DNA of 64,000 bases from Shewanella salipaludis (GCF_012911865.1 NZ_JAAXYH010000010.1:62001-126000), one strand, 5' to 3'; shown: positions 9,284-20,786, counted from the first letter of the stretch. Notes: generated by a model not told the origin, from the sequence alone. Program-made: numbers and translations.

Positions 9284-9490
9284 ATGGATTCAGTAACCAG
9301 TATCGACCTGCTCACCCAGAGTTCGGCCAGCCTGCGGCTGAAGCTCGAACAATACCAGTCCTGTCTGAAGGAATTCGACAGCCTGGATTACAGCGACGCC
9401 TATGTCACCCTGATAAGACAGGAGATGCAGCTGCTGGAAGCCTTGTTGCAGAATAAACTCTCGGACGAACCCCCCCTGGAAAATAGCTGA
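9284..9490 (+). CDS. Conserved-looking small protein, 68 aa
   Basis: A 68-aa, highly charged, probably all-helical protein (SASLRLKLEQYQSCLKEFDSL, then YVTLIRQEMQLLEALLQNKL) that looks like a short coiled coil without membrane segment or signal peptide. It has a fair SD (AGGA, 7 nt spacing) and normal host codon use, which supports a real gene. I do not recognise a family and propose no function. Confidence 0.7.
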   Translation: MDSVTSIDLLTQSSASLRLKLEQYQSCLKEFDSLDYSDAYVTLIRQEMQLLEALLQNKLSDEPPLENS

Positions 9491-9581
9491 ATCCCGGCCA
9501 TGCTTTCCTCAGCTCCACGCCTCATCTTCCACACCCGTCCCGTTAGCCCGTCCCATCACTCAGAAGCGCGCCCCGCCGGCG

Positions 9582-10694
9582 CTATCGGCGCAACTTGCCC
9601 CAGAGTTGCCGCTGCGGCTCGCTCAAGAAGCTCCAGGCCAGCACCCGGGTGATCTTATTGCCCTGGCGCATCTCCAAGGTCTGAACCTCCTTGGCCCCCA
9701 GCTTGGCCAAGAGTCGGTAACAGGGCTTGAGATTATCGGCCTTGGACACCAGGGAGCTGAACCAGAGGCATTGGCTGCCAAAGCCGGCACTCTCCTGCAG
9801 CATCTGTTGCAGGAAACGCCGCTCTCCTCCCTCGCACCAGAGCTCGGCCTGCCGGCCACCGAAGTTCAGCACGGCCTTGGACTCCTGTGGCCGGGATTCA
9901 CCGCGATTGTGGCGCAGATTCGCCAGCTTGCGTTGGGTGCCTGCACTGGCCTCGGCCAGTGAGGCATGGAAGGGCGGATTGCAGATGGTGAGATCGAAAC
10001 GCTCATCCATGCCTATGATCCCCTCGAAGATGGCCTGCTTCTCCCGCTGCAGACGCAACTCCAGCCGCGTCTGTATCTTGGGGTTGGCCGTCGCTATACG
10101 CGCGACATTGGCCAGGGCGATCTCGTCTATGTCGGAGGCGACAAACTGCCAGCCGTAACTGGCAATCCCCAGCAGGGGGTAGACGCCATTGGCGCCCGTG
10201 CCTATGTCCAGCACGCGAATTTTTTGTCCCTTGGGCGGTTTGCCCCCCTGGGCCAACAAGTCGGCGACATGGTGCAGGTAATCGACCCGGCCAGGGATAG
10301 GCGGACAGAGGAAACCGGCGGGAATATCCCAGTCGAGTATCCCATAGCTATGCTTGAGCAGTGCGGCATTGAGGGCTTTCACCGCTGCGGGATCGCCGAA
10401 GTCTATCGACGCCTCACCATAGGGAGTGGGCCTGACATGGGCTGCCAACGGCCCCGATGCCTGGATCAAGGCGGGAAAGTCATAGCCCTGGTTATGCAGA
10501 TTGCGCGGATGCAGTCCCTTGTTGGCCTTGGTCTTGGCCTTGGTTTGAGTATTGGTCTTGGGCCGTGACGCTATCTTGGGGCGGGTCTTGGTCCCAGACT
10601 TGGGTTCGGCTGGCCTGTTGGCCTCGGTGCGCTTGCGCTTGTCCCTGTCTGGCGTGCTGGTTCTCGATTTGGAATTGGCGGCTTTAGTATGCAT
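9582..10694 (-). CDS. rlmF: 23S rRNA (adenine-1618-N6)-methyltransferase RlmF
   Basis: RlmF (YbiN) methylates N6 of A1618 in 23S rRNA. The 370-aa protein has a long, very basic, low-complexity N-terminal tail (residues 1-60, rich in Lys, Arg, Thr), then the family core: LHPRNLHNQGYDFPAL, SIDFGDPAAVKALN, WDIPAGFLCPPIPGRVDYLHH, the SAM-binding VLDIGTGANGVYPLLG and the catalytic NPPF in LTICNPPFHAS. The basic tail is longer than in E. coli and may aid RNA binding. It stands alone on the minus strand. Confidence 0.94.
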   Translation of the reverse strand: MHTKAANSKSRTSTPDRDKRKRTEANRPAEPKSGTKTRPKIASRPKTNTQTKAKTKANKGLHPRNLHNQGYDFPALIQASGPLAAHVRPTPYGEASIDFGDPAAVKALNAALLKHSYGILDWDIPAGFLCPPIPGRVDYLHHVADLLAQGGKPPKGQKIRVLDIGTGANGVYPLLGIASYGWQFVASDIDEIALANVARIATANPKIQTRLELRLQREKQAIFEGIIGMDERFDLTICNPPFHASLAEASAGTQRKLANLRHNRGESRPQESKAVLNFGGRQAELWCEGGERRFLQQMLQESAGFGSQCLWFSSLVSKADNLKPCYRLLAKLGAKEVQTLEMRQGNKITRVLAWSFLSEPQRQLWGKLRR

Positions 10695-10743
10695 CGGCTC
10701 TGCTTTGCGGCCGTCGACAATACCCTGCCGACCGCCGCTGAAA

Positions 10744-11151
10744 TTAGTCGTAGAGATAGGTAGTAAACAAGAGGTTGACTATCAGGGGGCGGCCGGTTTC
10801 CTGCTCCATCAGGCGATTGACCATGTCATAGCATTCACGGCGGATCTCTTCCCGCCCAGTAAGCGACTTGATCTTGGCCTCGGGTTGGTTACCCAAGATC
10901 TCGACAATCGCCGCCCGCAGCAGGGGATCATGATGTTCTATGGCGATCAGGTCTTCGGGAGCTTTGACCATCAACTCGACACTGAGCTTAACAAACCCCA
11001 GCTTCTTGCGGTTGGAGATGTAGTTAGTCACTATCTCGGGTTCGAAACCGTAATAGGCATAATCGGCCAATGCCGCTTCCTCTTCGGCGGCTGAGCACAG
11101 TCCACTCGAGAGCAAGAGCAGGCCCGCAGCGAGCCATTTTATCATAGCCAC
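10744..11151 (-). CDS. FliL-like secreted or periplasmic protein
   Basis: A 135-aa protein with a signal peptide (MIKWLAAGLLLLSSGLCSAA) and a short domain resembling FliL, the flagellar basal-body protein that modulates the stator: YYGFEPEIVTNYISN, KKLGFVKLSVELMV, DPLLRAAIVEILGNQ and the ending PLIVNLLFTTYLYD. No flagellar genes are nearby, so it may be an orphan paralogue. The GTG at 11151 has GGAG 7 nt upstream; an ATG at 11145 is the alternative. It is divergent from ubiC. Confidence 0.75.
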   Translation of the reverse strand: MAMIKWLAAGLLLLSSGLCSAAEEEAALADYAYYGFEPEIVTNYISNRKKLGFVKLSVELMVKAPEDLIAIEHHDPLLRAAIVEILGNQPEAKIKSLTGREEIRRECYDMVNRLMEQETGRPLIVNLLFTTYLYD

Positions 11152-11283
11152 TGTGTGACTCCTTTATTCTGGGTTGGTTCTGAAACTTGGTCTACGGCCG
11201 AGGCTGCCGGCCCCACTCATCTACCTGCCCGGATACTGGCATGTTAGACTGCCCGGGTTTAGGTGTATTGTAACGAGTATTTG

Positions 11284-11847
11284 ATGAATGTGACCAGCTT
11301 AAGCTTTCCTTACGGCGGATCTATCCGCTGGTTCTCGCCGAATGGCCAGAGTCAACTCCCCCCATCGCCCCTCAGGGATTGGCTGCTGGATACCGGCAGC
11401 CTGACTAAAAGACTCAAAGCCTGTGGCGGCCGCTTCGATGTCAGGGTGTTGGGTGAAGGACTGCTGAACACAGTAGACGAAGAATTTCCGCAACACCCCC
11501 AGGTTTGGGTGCGTGAAGTGCTCCTCAGCCTGGACCACGTGCCCTGGGTCTTCGCCCGCACCCTGATCCCGGCCGAGTTGATGTCCCTGAAGGGAGATGA
11601 CTTCATGGGCCTGGGTAATCGCCCCCTCGGCGAGCTCCTCTACAGCAGCGATGCCTTCATCCCGGGACGCATTCAGCTCGCCCGGGTCGACATCTGCAGC
11701 AAATTGGCGCTATTGGCCCAATCCATGACCCAGGGCGAGCCGCAGCCACTCTGGGGGCGGCGACGCTACTTTGCCTACGGCGGGCATGAACTCATAGTAG
11801 GTGAGATATTTCTGCCCGCCGCCGAAGCCGCCATCGCCAAGCTATGA
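11284..11847 (+). CDS. ubiC: Chorismate lyase UbiC
   Basis: UbiC releases pyruvate from chorismate to give 4-hydroxybenzoate, the first committed step of ubiquinone synthesis. The 187-aa product has the family blocks [56 protein letters not shown] and the ending [24 protein letters not shown] use the ATG at 11284; a GTG at 11263 would add MYCNEYL and is less like the family. UbiA is not in the window. A strong terminator follows. Confidence 0.93.
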   Translation: MNVTSLSFPYGGSIRWFSPNGQSQLPPSPLRDWLLDTGSLTKRLKACGGRFDVRVLGEGLLNTVDEEFPQHPQVWVREVLLSLDHVPWVFARTLIPAELMSLKGDDFMGLGNRPLGELLYSSDAFIPGRIQLARVDICSKLALLAQSMTQGEPQPLWGRRRYFAYGGHELIVGEIFLPAAEAAIAKL

Positions 11848-11865
11848 CTCGCGGCCCAGGCCACA

Positions 11866-11891
11866 AAAAAACGCCCTAATGGGCGTTTTTT
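11866..11891. terminator. Bidirectional terminator between ubiC and M6 protease gene
   Basis: ACGCCC-TAAT-GGGCGT flanked by six A on the left and six T on the right. It can serve both the plus-strand ubiC and the converging minus-strand protease gene. Confidence 0.9.
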
Positions 11892-11908
11892 ACTGTTCCA
11901 GACTCGAG

Positions 11909-14719
11909 TCAGACTCGGCCGATACCCCGGCGGCGCTGCCAGCCCAGCAGGGCCAACAGGCTCAGGCTCAAGGCCCCCAGGCTGCCGCCACCGCCCGAAC
12001 CCGCAGGCGCGGCCGGCGCCACCAGGTTCAGCTGGGTGCTGGCGCTGCTCACATTGCTTTGGCTGTCGGTCACGGTCAGAGTCACTGTGTAAGTGCCGCC
12101 GGCGCTATAGCTGTGGCTGGGCGATGCCAGCTCACTGCTCTGGCCGTCACCGAAATTCCAGTGATAAACCAAAGACCCGACCCCTGCGGTGGAGGCATTG
12201 CTGAAGCTGACACTCAAACCGCTGACTTGCCGGGTAAAGGCGGCGCTCGGCGGAATGGCGATATTCAGGGTCACAGCCGCGGTGGCTTTCAGGCCCTTGG
12301 CATCCGTCACCACCAGCGTCACCTGATAGCTGCCTGAGTCGCTGTAGGTATAACTCGGGTTCGCCAGAGTGCTGTCGGCACCCGGCACGCCAAAGTCCCA
12401 TAGATAGCTGTTGCCGCCATTACCGCCGCTGCTCTGAACGCTGAAGTCCACCTTGCCCGCCAGCTGCTGCACCACTATGTTGGCCACCAGAGGCTCTATC
12501 TCCCCCACGGGGGTGAGCCTGGCGACCCTCAGGGTGGCGCTGCTGTTATCCACTTCCTGGGCAATGACTTGCATCGTCAGTCCCAACTCGGTCAACTGCA
12601 TTCCGGATTCGGCTTGTGTCGGCGCGCTGTAATCCAGGCTGTCATCGAACAGGCTGACGGCACTGAGATTTGTGTCACCGCTGTAGGGGCTTTGATCATT
12701 CATGCTCAATGCCGCATCCCGCACCTGCACATCGGTACTCGCAGTGCCTATCAGATGCTGATCCGCATCCACTACGCCGATCAAGCCATGGCCTGGATGT
12801 TCAGATACTGTGTTATCCGAATAGCTCAAGTCTTCCAGCCAGATCAACACCCCTGGCTCGTACTTCTCGCCTTCCAGGCCACTGTCTATCCCCTGATAGC
12901 TGCGCAGCTGCACCAGGTAGCGGCGGGCCTTGCCGGGAAAGCTGTCACCGATACGGCTGAATCCCACCAGAGTCATCCTATCCCCGGTTTCGGCATCGTC
13001 CCCATAGACAGGGTCGGCGCCGTTGCTGATCAGCAGCTTGTCTATGGCCATGCCATAGCCACCGCTGGCTTCATCCGTCTGGTATTTGATGCCCAGTGTC
13101 ACGGTGCGCCCTGCGTAGGCACTGAGATCGTATTCCAGCTCGACCCAGGCGCCGGGTGCCTCGGCGCCTGCGACATCCGCCGAGGCGCCCGTGATGATAT
13201 TGCGGGCCGCATTCCGTATGTTGCTCGCCTTGGTGTGATTGCCGGGGAGGGCGACGCCATCCACCAACAGCTGCATATAGTCGTAATCTTCCTCTATGTC
13301 CCAACGGGCCTTCAGGGTCAGCGTCAGGGGTGACAGGCTCGGCAGGGCCAACTCGACCGACATGGCATTGTTGAGCAGATTGCCCTGGCCCGAGTAGTAT
13401 TGGAAACTACCTTCATAGGGCGCACCCAGGAGGATATTGCCCGCCGGAATGGGGATGGAAAGCTGGTTGACGCCATCGCTGTCGACCGCCTGGTTCAGCG
13501 TCAGATCCATGCTGCTCCCATTGAGGCTGGCCAAGGGGATCTCTTGTTCATTCACCCACTTGCCCTTGTATTTCTGCTGCAGGTAAGAACGGGCATAGGG
13601 ACTGAAGCCGCTGGGCTCAGAGCCAGGAATGGCCCCGGTCCAGCTGCCGCCGGACATCAGCGACCAGGAACCTACGGGTGAGCCTTTGCCGCCATAGCTG
13701 GTGTCATACTCGTCCGGCAGGCCCAAGTCGTGGCCGAACTCATGGGTACAGACCCCGGTCGCCGCATCTATGGGCTGTATGGTGTAACCAAACAGCTTGA
13801 TGTTCCTGCCGGGAATGCTGACAGGGGCGTTGCCGACAAAAAATCTATGGGACCAGATGGCATCGTCACCCAACACGCCACCGCCGGCTTCTTCACCGAC
13901 ACTCGAGTGGAACACCATGACATGGTCTATGACGCCATCCGGCTCATCCAGATTGCCGTCATTGTCTAGGTCATAGGGGTCTTCGACATCGAAGCTGCCG
14001 ATCTCGCTGTCGGACATGCCGGCGACCACCTTGGTCACCGCCTCCAGCACCAGCTCCTGCGCCGCCTTGTCGCTGTCATCATTGGCAGGATCGTTGCCAC
14101 CATAATAGGCGGCAGGATTATCCGCCCGCACCCAGTCTCTCACCTCACCCGTGAAGGAAAAGGTCTGTCCGGAAGCGGCCTGGTAATATTGATAGCCAGA
14201 AAGCAAGGTCTCGCCAGAAGGTCCGCTGAAGCCTGTGCTGGAAAACAACAGCCCCTGGTAATGGGCCGCCGGATAGTCAGGGTAATACATACGAGTGTCG
14301 GCGGCCGAGAGACGATTGTCATCGTGGGGCAGATCCGGGAAATCGACCAACACCCCCAGCACCCTGACCGTCTTATGTATCTCGCTATCGGCCAGCGCAT
14401 TCGAGGCCTGTGCCCGCGCCGCCTTGGGCTTGGCGGCTTGCTTGAAACGCTGCTGCTCGTAAGCGACTTCGATCCTGTTCCCCTTGGCCTGGGGCTTGGC
14501 CGAACGCGCCAGGAAGGCGGCAACCGCGACCTGTTTTTCCTCGGCGCTGGCATCGGCGGCCAGCTCACCGCGCTTGATCAGCCAATAGAGCACTTGCTCT
14601 CTATCGACCACCCCGGCGTCTGCCGGTGTCCCCTGCATGGGTGCCGCCAGCGCGGCCGGGCCACTCAGGGCCAACAAGAGTCCCAACCCGGCGGCGCAGG
14701 TTGCAGCTTTAATCACCAT
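11909..14719 (-). CDS. Secreted M6-type (immune inhibitor A-like) metalloprotease with PKD domains and GlyGly-CTERM tail
   Basis: The 936-aa protein has a signal peptide (residues 1-26), a propeptide, and an M6-family metalloprotease domain whose zinc site is HEFGHDLGLPDEYD near residue 327. A MAM/jelly-roll-like region follows (DYDYMQLLVDG), then two PKD repeats near 740-905 (YLWDFGVPGADS and YHWNFGDGQSS cores). The C-terminus is a Gly-rich linker, a hydrophobic helix and an arginine cluster (GSGGGGSLGALSLSLLALL, then GWQRRR), the GlyGly-CTERM signal processed by rhombosortase in Shewanella and Vibrio, so it is probably surface-bound or released by type II secretion. Start at 14719 has AAGGAAG upstream. 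A small exported protein lies 5 bp upstream. Confidence 0.92.
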   Translation of the reverse strand: MVIKAATCAAGLGLLLALSGPAALAAPMQGTPADAGVVDREQVLYWLIKRGELAADASAEEKQVAVAAFLARSAKPQAKGNRIEVAYEQQRFKQAAKPKAARAQASNALADSEIHKTVRVLGVLVDFPDLPHDDNRLSAADTRMYYPDYPAAHYQGLLFSSTGFSGPSGETLLSGYQYYQAASGQTFSFTGEVRDWVRADNPAAYYGGNDPANDDSDKAAQELVLEAVTKVVAGMSDSEIGSFDVEDPYDLDNDGNLDEPDGVIDHVMVFHSSVGEEAGGGVLGDDAIWSHRFFVGNAPVSIPGRNIKLFGYTIQPIDAATGVCTHEFGHDLGLPDEYDTSYGGKGSPVGSWSLMSGGSWTGAIPGSEPSGFSPYARSYLQQKYKGKWVNEQEIPLASLNGSSMDLTLNQAVDSDGVNQLSIPIPAGNILLGAPYEGSFQYYSGQGNLLNNAMSVELALPSLSPLTLTLKARWDIEEDYDYMQLLVDGVALPGNHTKASNIRNAARNIITGASADVAGAEAPGAWVELEYDLSAYAGRTVTLGIKYQTDEASGGYGMAIDKLLISNGADPVYGDDAETGDRMTLVGFSRIGDSFPGKARRYLVQLRSYQGIDSGLEGEKYEPGVLIWLEDLSYSDNTVSEHPGHGLIGVVDADQHLIGTASTDVQVRDAALSMNDQSPYSGDTNLSAVSLFDDSLDYSAPTQAESGMQLTELGLTMQVIAQEVDNSSATLRVARLTPVGEIEPLVANIVVQQLAGKVDFSVQSSGGNGGNSYLWDFGVPGADSTLANPSYTYSDSGSYQVTLVVTDAKGLKATAAVTLNIAIPPSAAFTRQVSGLSVSFSNASTAGVGSLVYHWNFGDGQSSELASPSHSYSAGGTYTVTLTVTDSQSNVSSASTQLNLVAPAAPAGSGGGGSLGALSLSLLALLGWQRRRGIGRV

Positions 14720-14724
14720 GGTGT

Positions 14725-15063
14725 TCACTTCCTTTTGCAAGATTCGAAGGCTTTCTGTCGTTGGCGTATGTACTCGGCGACCTTGGCATCCGCCTCCGCC
14801 TCGCTCATGTCCTCGGTGATGACGCCTTTCTTAATCAGGTTCTGTTTGAGTTTGCTGGTATCCCTTATCGGCGGCATGGCGCCACAGGATCCAGGCTTTA
14901 TCTGGATGGGGGCCTTGTCTGTGACTATGGTGTCTGTGACTATCGCGTCTGTGACTTGCTTGTCGGCGGCTATCGGGGCCCCTTCCACGGCGGAGCCGCA
15001 ATGGCTGAGCGCCAGGCAGGCCGACAGCGCAAACAGGCTTGAGTAGAATAGCTTCACAATCAC
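14725..15063 (-). CDS. Small exported protein upstream of the M6 protease
   Basis: A 112-aa protein with a signal peptide (FYSSLFALSACLALSHCG), a short repetitive stretch VTDAIVTDTIVTDKA encoded by three imperfect 15-bp repeats, and a charged C-terminal helix (MSEAEADAKVAEYIRQRQKA) that ends FESCKRK. Three cysteines remain after the probable cleavage site region. LSHC is a poor lipobox because His precedes Cys, so a lipoprotein is possible but doubtful. The gene ends 5 bp before the protease start, so the two are an operon; a role as chaperone, inhibitor or propeptide-like partner of the protease is only a guess. Confidence 0.75.
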   Translation of the reverse strand: MIVKLFYSSLFALSACLALSHCGSAVEGAPIAADKQVTDAIVTDTIVTDKAPIQIKPGSCGAMPPIRDTSKLKQNLIKKGVITEDMSEAEADAKVAEYIRQRQKAFESCKRK

Positions 15064-15187
15064 GTCCCCTTAACAGTTCAAACCCATGACATTAACAGCA
15101 GAAGCCTGGGGTCACAATATCCCCTGGGCTAAATAGGCGAGCTAATGCCGGGGAATTCAGCCGGCATTAAGCTTGGTGTCGGCTATG

Positions 15188-17446
<2,259 letters not shown>

Positions 17447-18043
17447 TCAATGCAGCGGAGAATTGAGGTAGTTGGACACGCCATCGAGGAACATCTGCAC
17501 CGAGAGCATCACCAGCACCATGCCCATCAGGCGCTCGACCGCCGTCAGGCCCTTCTCTCCCAGCACCCGGGTGAACACCTTGTAGAACATCAGGATAAAG
17601 GCACTGGCGCCCCATGCAGATACCAGGGCTATGGTCCAGTCCGTCATCCGGCCGCTGTCTGTGTGGGCCAGCAGTATCAGTGCCGCCAGGATCGACGGCC
17701 CCGCCATCAGGGGAATGGCCATGGGCACTATGAAGGGCTCCTCGCCCGCCGCCAAGCCGACCACACCGCCCGGCTGGGGGAAGATCATCTTGATGGCGAT
17801 CAGGAACAATATGATGCCGCCGGCTATGCTGACCGACTCGGACCTGAGGTTGAGGAAGTCGAGGATGGCCTCACCCGCATAGAGGAAGAGCAACATGATC
17901 ACCAGCGCAAACAACAGCTCGCGGATCAACACCTTGCGGCGTTTCTTGGGATCTATATGACGCAAGATGGAGGCAAAGATGGGCAAATTGCCCAAGGGGT
18001 CCATGATCAGAAACAACATCACTGCCGCAGAGAGTATATCCAT
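17447..18043 (-). CDS. MarC-family integral membrane protein (YhgN-like)
   Basis: A 198-aa protein with about six membrane helices, typical of the MarC/UPF0056 family and closest in pattern to YhgN: MLFLIMDPLGNLPIFASIL in the first helix, AGGIILFLIAIKMIFPQ, EEPFIVPMAIPLMAGPSILAA with the conserved PxxxPLxAGP, and AVERLMGMVLVMLSVQMFLDG. Function of the family is unknown; an antibiotic-resistance role was withdrawn. It is divergent from the His-rich membrane protein gene. Confidence 0.92.
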   Translation of the reverse strand: MDILSAAVMLFLIMDPLGNLPIFASILRHIDPKKRRKVLIRELLFALVIMLLFLYAGEAILDFLNLRSESVSIAGGIILFLIAIKMIFPQPGGVVGLAAGEEPFIVPMAIPLMAGPSILAALILLAHTDSGRMTDWTIALVSAWGASAFILMFYKVFTRVLGEKGLTAVERLMGMVLVMLSVQMFLDGVSNYLNSPLH

Positions 18044-18240
18044 GGTAAATATCTATGAATGAGTCAACATAAGGCCATATTGTATAACCTTTTACCGTCC
18101 CATAGGCGAATATTTACGCCTTTAAAACCTGACCCGGCCCTGACTTTCCCAACAGGGACCCGGCCTCGGGAGCACCAGGATTGGGTTGCAGTTATTCACT
18201 AAATTCAAGCGACAAGACTGCTCATTTCTGCTGCAGCTGG

Positions 18241-18246
18241 TATACT
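18241..18246 (+). promoter_or_regulatory. Possible -10 element of the His-rich membrane protein gene
   Basis: TATACT lies directly before an in-frame ATG at 18247. If it is a real -10, transcription starts after that ATG and the next one (18280) must be the start. No clear -35 is seen, so this is weak. Confidence 0.3.
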
Positions 18247-18279
18247 ATGGCGTTTTTTCGACATTCGCCCCTGGAATCC

Positions 18280-19929
18280 ATGCTCTATCTCGTCGCCAGC
18301 TGTATTGCACTCTTACTCGGTCCCCTGTTTTACCGTTACTTCTCTTCGGGTAGCGGGCTGCAGAAGGGATTGGATGGCTTTATCTTCGTCTCCCTGGGCG
18401 GATTGGTGCTGCTGCATATCCTCCCCGAGCTGCTGGAGCACGGTGGATTTGCCGCCATCATCTTCGTGGTACTGGGCCTCTGGGGCCCCACCGCCAGCGA
18501 ACGTCTATTCCACCGCTATTCGGAGATCACCCACAATCTGACCCTGTCGCTGGGCGTCGGTGGCCTGCTGCTGCATACCATTACCGATGGCGGCGCCATG
18601 GTACTGGCACAACAGGCGGGCAACTCCAGCCTGCTGGCGCTTGGGGTCATACTCCATAGATTGCCCGTAGGTCTGGCGATCTGGTGGCTGCTCAAACCCC
18701 AGGTAGGCACCCGCTGGGCCAGCCTGGTGTTGACTGCCATGATCCTGCTGACGGGGATAGGTTATTTCGCCGGCGAGCAACTCCTGTCGCAGCTGAGCCT
18801 GGACAATACCGTCTATCTGCAAGCCTTCGTTACCGGCTCCATTCTGCATGTGGTGCTGCATCAGCCCCACGGGCAACACGAGCCTGATCGCCTGGGCAAG
18901 TATGAATATCAGGCGGGCATAGGCAGCCTGCTGGGCATAGGCCTCTTGCTCGTCTTGCTGTTGATGGACACGGGTGGTCATCAGCATGCCCATCACGACC
19001 AAGGCGCAGAGCAACTGAGCAGCTGGCTACTCACACTGGCGCCCGTGCTCTTGCTCAGCTATGGCGCCGCCGCCATCCGATTTCACTTGGGCCTGACTCC
19101 CAGGGATGCCAGCCTGAGACGCCGCTGGCTGCAACGCCTGCTGGGTCCGGAGGCGCTGGTCATCAGCGCCCTGTTGCTCGGACCCTGGTTTGCCCTCTAC
19201 CAGGCGCTGGCTGCCCTCGCCATAGGAACTTACCTGAGCTGGATCAAGGCCGAGCTGGCCGATCCCCACACCAACCTGCCGGACTCGGCCTGGCGCTTCG
19301 GTTTCGCCCACCTGGTGGATCGCAGCGCCCCCTGGATCTTGCTCGGCCTGGTGCTGGCCAACCTGATAGGTCACCCCTCGCTGGCCTTGACCCAGCCCCT
19401 GCTGCAGCTCGCGCTCCTGCTGTTGCTCTTCCTGCCGATGCGCTTCTGCAACCTGAGCGCCGCCGTACTGGCGCTGGCGCTGGCCTACAGCGGCTGGAGT
19501 CCGGTCGCTGTGTTGCTGCCGCTGCTCGGGGCGCCGCTGCTCAGTCTGACCCAATTACGTCTGCTGAGATGGCCACAGCAACTTGGGCTATTCCTGCTGC
19601 TGGCATTGCTGCTGGCATTGCCGGCATTGAGCTCGTTGCAATGGCAGGCACCACCTCGGCTGCCGGCGCTGCTGGAGCTGCCGAGCCTGCTGCTGCTGGC
19701 CAGCCTGTTTGCCGCCAGCCTGTTGCGCCTGGGGCCGCGCAAGTTCCTGCGCCGCCTCACTTGGATAGGCACAGGCCCGCACCCGCATGGCCATGAGCAT
19801 AAGCGAGGCCATGCCCACTCCCACTCACATAGCCATAGCCATAACCATAGTCATAGCCATCAAACGCAAGCCGGGCCAAGCAGCGAGGCGGATGCCAAGC
19901 ATTCCGGGCATGATAGCCACAGGCACTGA
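18280..19929 (+). CDS. Large polytopic membrane protein, ZIP-like N-terminus with His-rich C-terminal tail
   Basis: A 549-aa protein with about 14 hydrophobic segments. The N-terminal half has ZIP-transporter-like signatures in the right order: LLHTITDGGAM (cf. HNxxDG of TM4) and HRLPVGLAIWWLL (cf. HExPxx of TM5, but the Glu is lost), plus LGGLVLLHILPELLEHGG. The second half (LVDRSAPWILLGLVLANLIG) resembles YraQ-type permeases. The last 50 residues contain about 20 histidines, mostly as HSHSH, a likely divalent-metal-binding tail. I infer zinc or other metal transport or storage. The start is uncertain (18247 or 18280). Confidence 0.75.
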   Translation: MLYLVASCIALLLGPLFYRYFSSGSGLQKGLDGFIFVSLGGLVLLHILPELLEHGGFAAIIFVVLGLWGPTASERLFHRYSEITHNLTLSLGVGGLLLHTITDGGAMVLAQQAGNSSLLALGVILHRLPVGLAIWWLLKPQVGTRWASLVLTAMILLTGIGYFAGEQLLSQLSLDNTVYLQAFVTGSILHVVLHQPHGQHEPDRLGKYEYQAGIGSLLGIGLLLVLLLMDTGGHQHAHHDQGAEQLSSWLLTLAPVLLLSYGAAAIRFHLGLTPRDASLRRRWLQRLLGPEALVISALLLGPWFALYQALAALAIGTYLSWIKAELADPHTNLPDSAWRFGFAHLVDRSAPWILLGLVLANLIGHPSLALTQPLLQLALLLLLFLPMRFCNLSAAVLALALAYSGWSPVAVLLPLLGAPLLSLTQLRLLRWPQQLGLFLLLALLLALPALSSLQWQAPPRLPALLELPSLLLLASLFAASLLRLGPRKFLRRLTWIGTGPHPHGHEHKRGHAHSHSHSHSHNHSHSHQTQAGPSSEADAKHSGHDSHRH

Positions 19930-19955
19930 TCTGCGGCTGTTCATTTGGACGCTGA

Positions 19956-19992
19956 CGGGCTAAGTTAAGGCATAAACTCCTAACTTAGCCCG
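19956..19992. repeat. 12-bp perfect inverted repeat just before the NRDE gene
   Basis: CGGGCTAAGTTA and TAACTTAGCCCG are separated by 13 nt. There is no T-run, so it is not a standard terminator. It ends 13 nt before the NRDE start codon and would occupy the ribosome-binding region of that mRNA; it may be an operator, a weak terminator of the upstream gene or a translational control hairpin. Confidence 0.6.
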
Positions 19993-20005
19993 GGCCATTG
20001 CCACC

Positions 20006-20767
20006 ATGTGTATTCTCTTCATCGCCCTCAAGATGCACCCCAGGTATCCGCTCGTCCTCTGTGCCAATCGGGATGAATTCCATCACAGGCCAACGGCGCC
20101 GGCCCACTTCTGGCCCCCGGAGCACAGGCTGCTCGCGGGTCGGGATCTGCAGGCAGGCGGCACCTGGCTGGGGGTCAATCGCGATGGCGACATAGCGGCG
20201 CTGACCAATATTCGCGCCCCGACGCAGCAGGATGGCATGCGCAGCCGCGGCGAGCTGGTCACCCAGGCCCTGACCCAGCCTTCCCTCATGACAGACGCAT
20301 GGCTGCAGGCCCATAGCCAAGACTATAACCCCTTCAACCTGGTGTTTGGCCGTAATGGCCAATTGCAGTGTTTCAACAGCCAGAGCGGGCAGCTGCAGGC
20401 CTTGAGCCCGGGATTTCATGCCATAAGCAACGGTGCCTTGGATGATATCTGGCCCAAGATGGCCAAGGGCCAGCAGGCGCTGGAGCGCCTCATAAGCAGC
20501 CGGGATGAGCTCAATCTGGATACCATGCTGGCGCTGATGCAGGATGAGACCCGGGCGCGGGATGAGGAGCTGCCCAGCACGGGCATAGATCTGGAATGGG
20601 AGCGGCGCCTGTCGGCCATCTATATCAAGCATCCGGACTATGGCACCCGCTCCACCAGCCTGGTGTTGCAGGATGTTCAGGGGAGAATGGACTTCACCGA
20701 GGTGAGATACGATGGCAAGGGCCGCAAGCTGGGGCGGGAGCATTTCCAGCTCGCGCCGCAGCCATGA
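20006..20767 (+). CDS. TANGO2 / NRDE family protein
   Basis: The 253-aa product begins MCILFIALKMHPRYPLVLCANRDEFHHRPTAPAHFW, containing the family's NRDE motif at about residues 21-24, with Cys2 conserved as in the Ntn-hydrolase-like fold. Further blocks are GGTWLGVNRDGDIAALTN and FHAISNGALDDIWPKM. TANGO2 family members have been linked to heme or acyl-CoA handling, but the bacterial role is unsettled. A perfect inverted repeat lies directly upstream. Confidence 0.92.
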   Translation: MCILFIALKMHPRYPLVLCANRDEFHHRPTAPAHFWPPEHRLLAGRDLQAGGTWLGVNRDGDIAALTNIRAPTQQDGMRSRGELVTQALTQPSLMTDAWLQAHSQDYNPFNLVFGRNGQLQCFNSQSGQLQALSPGFHAISNGALDDIWPKMAKGQQALERLISSRDELNLDTMLALMQDETRARDEELPSTGIDLEWERRLSAIYIKHPDYGTRSTSLVLQDVQGRMDFTEVRYDGKGRKLGREHFQLAPQP

Positions 20768-20786
20768 CTTAGATGAGGCGGCTGGG

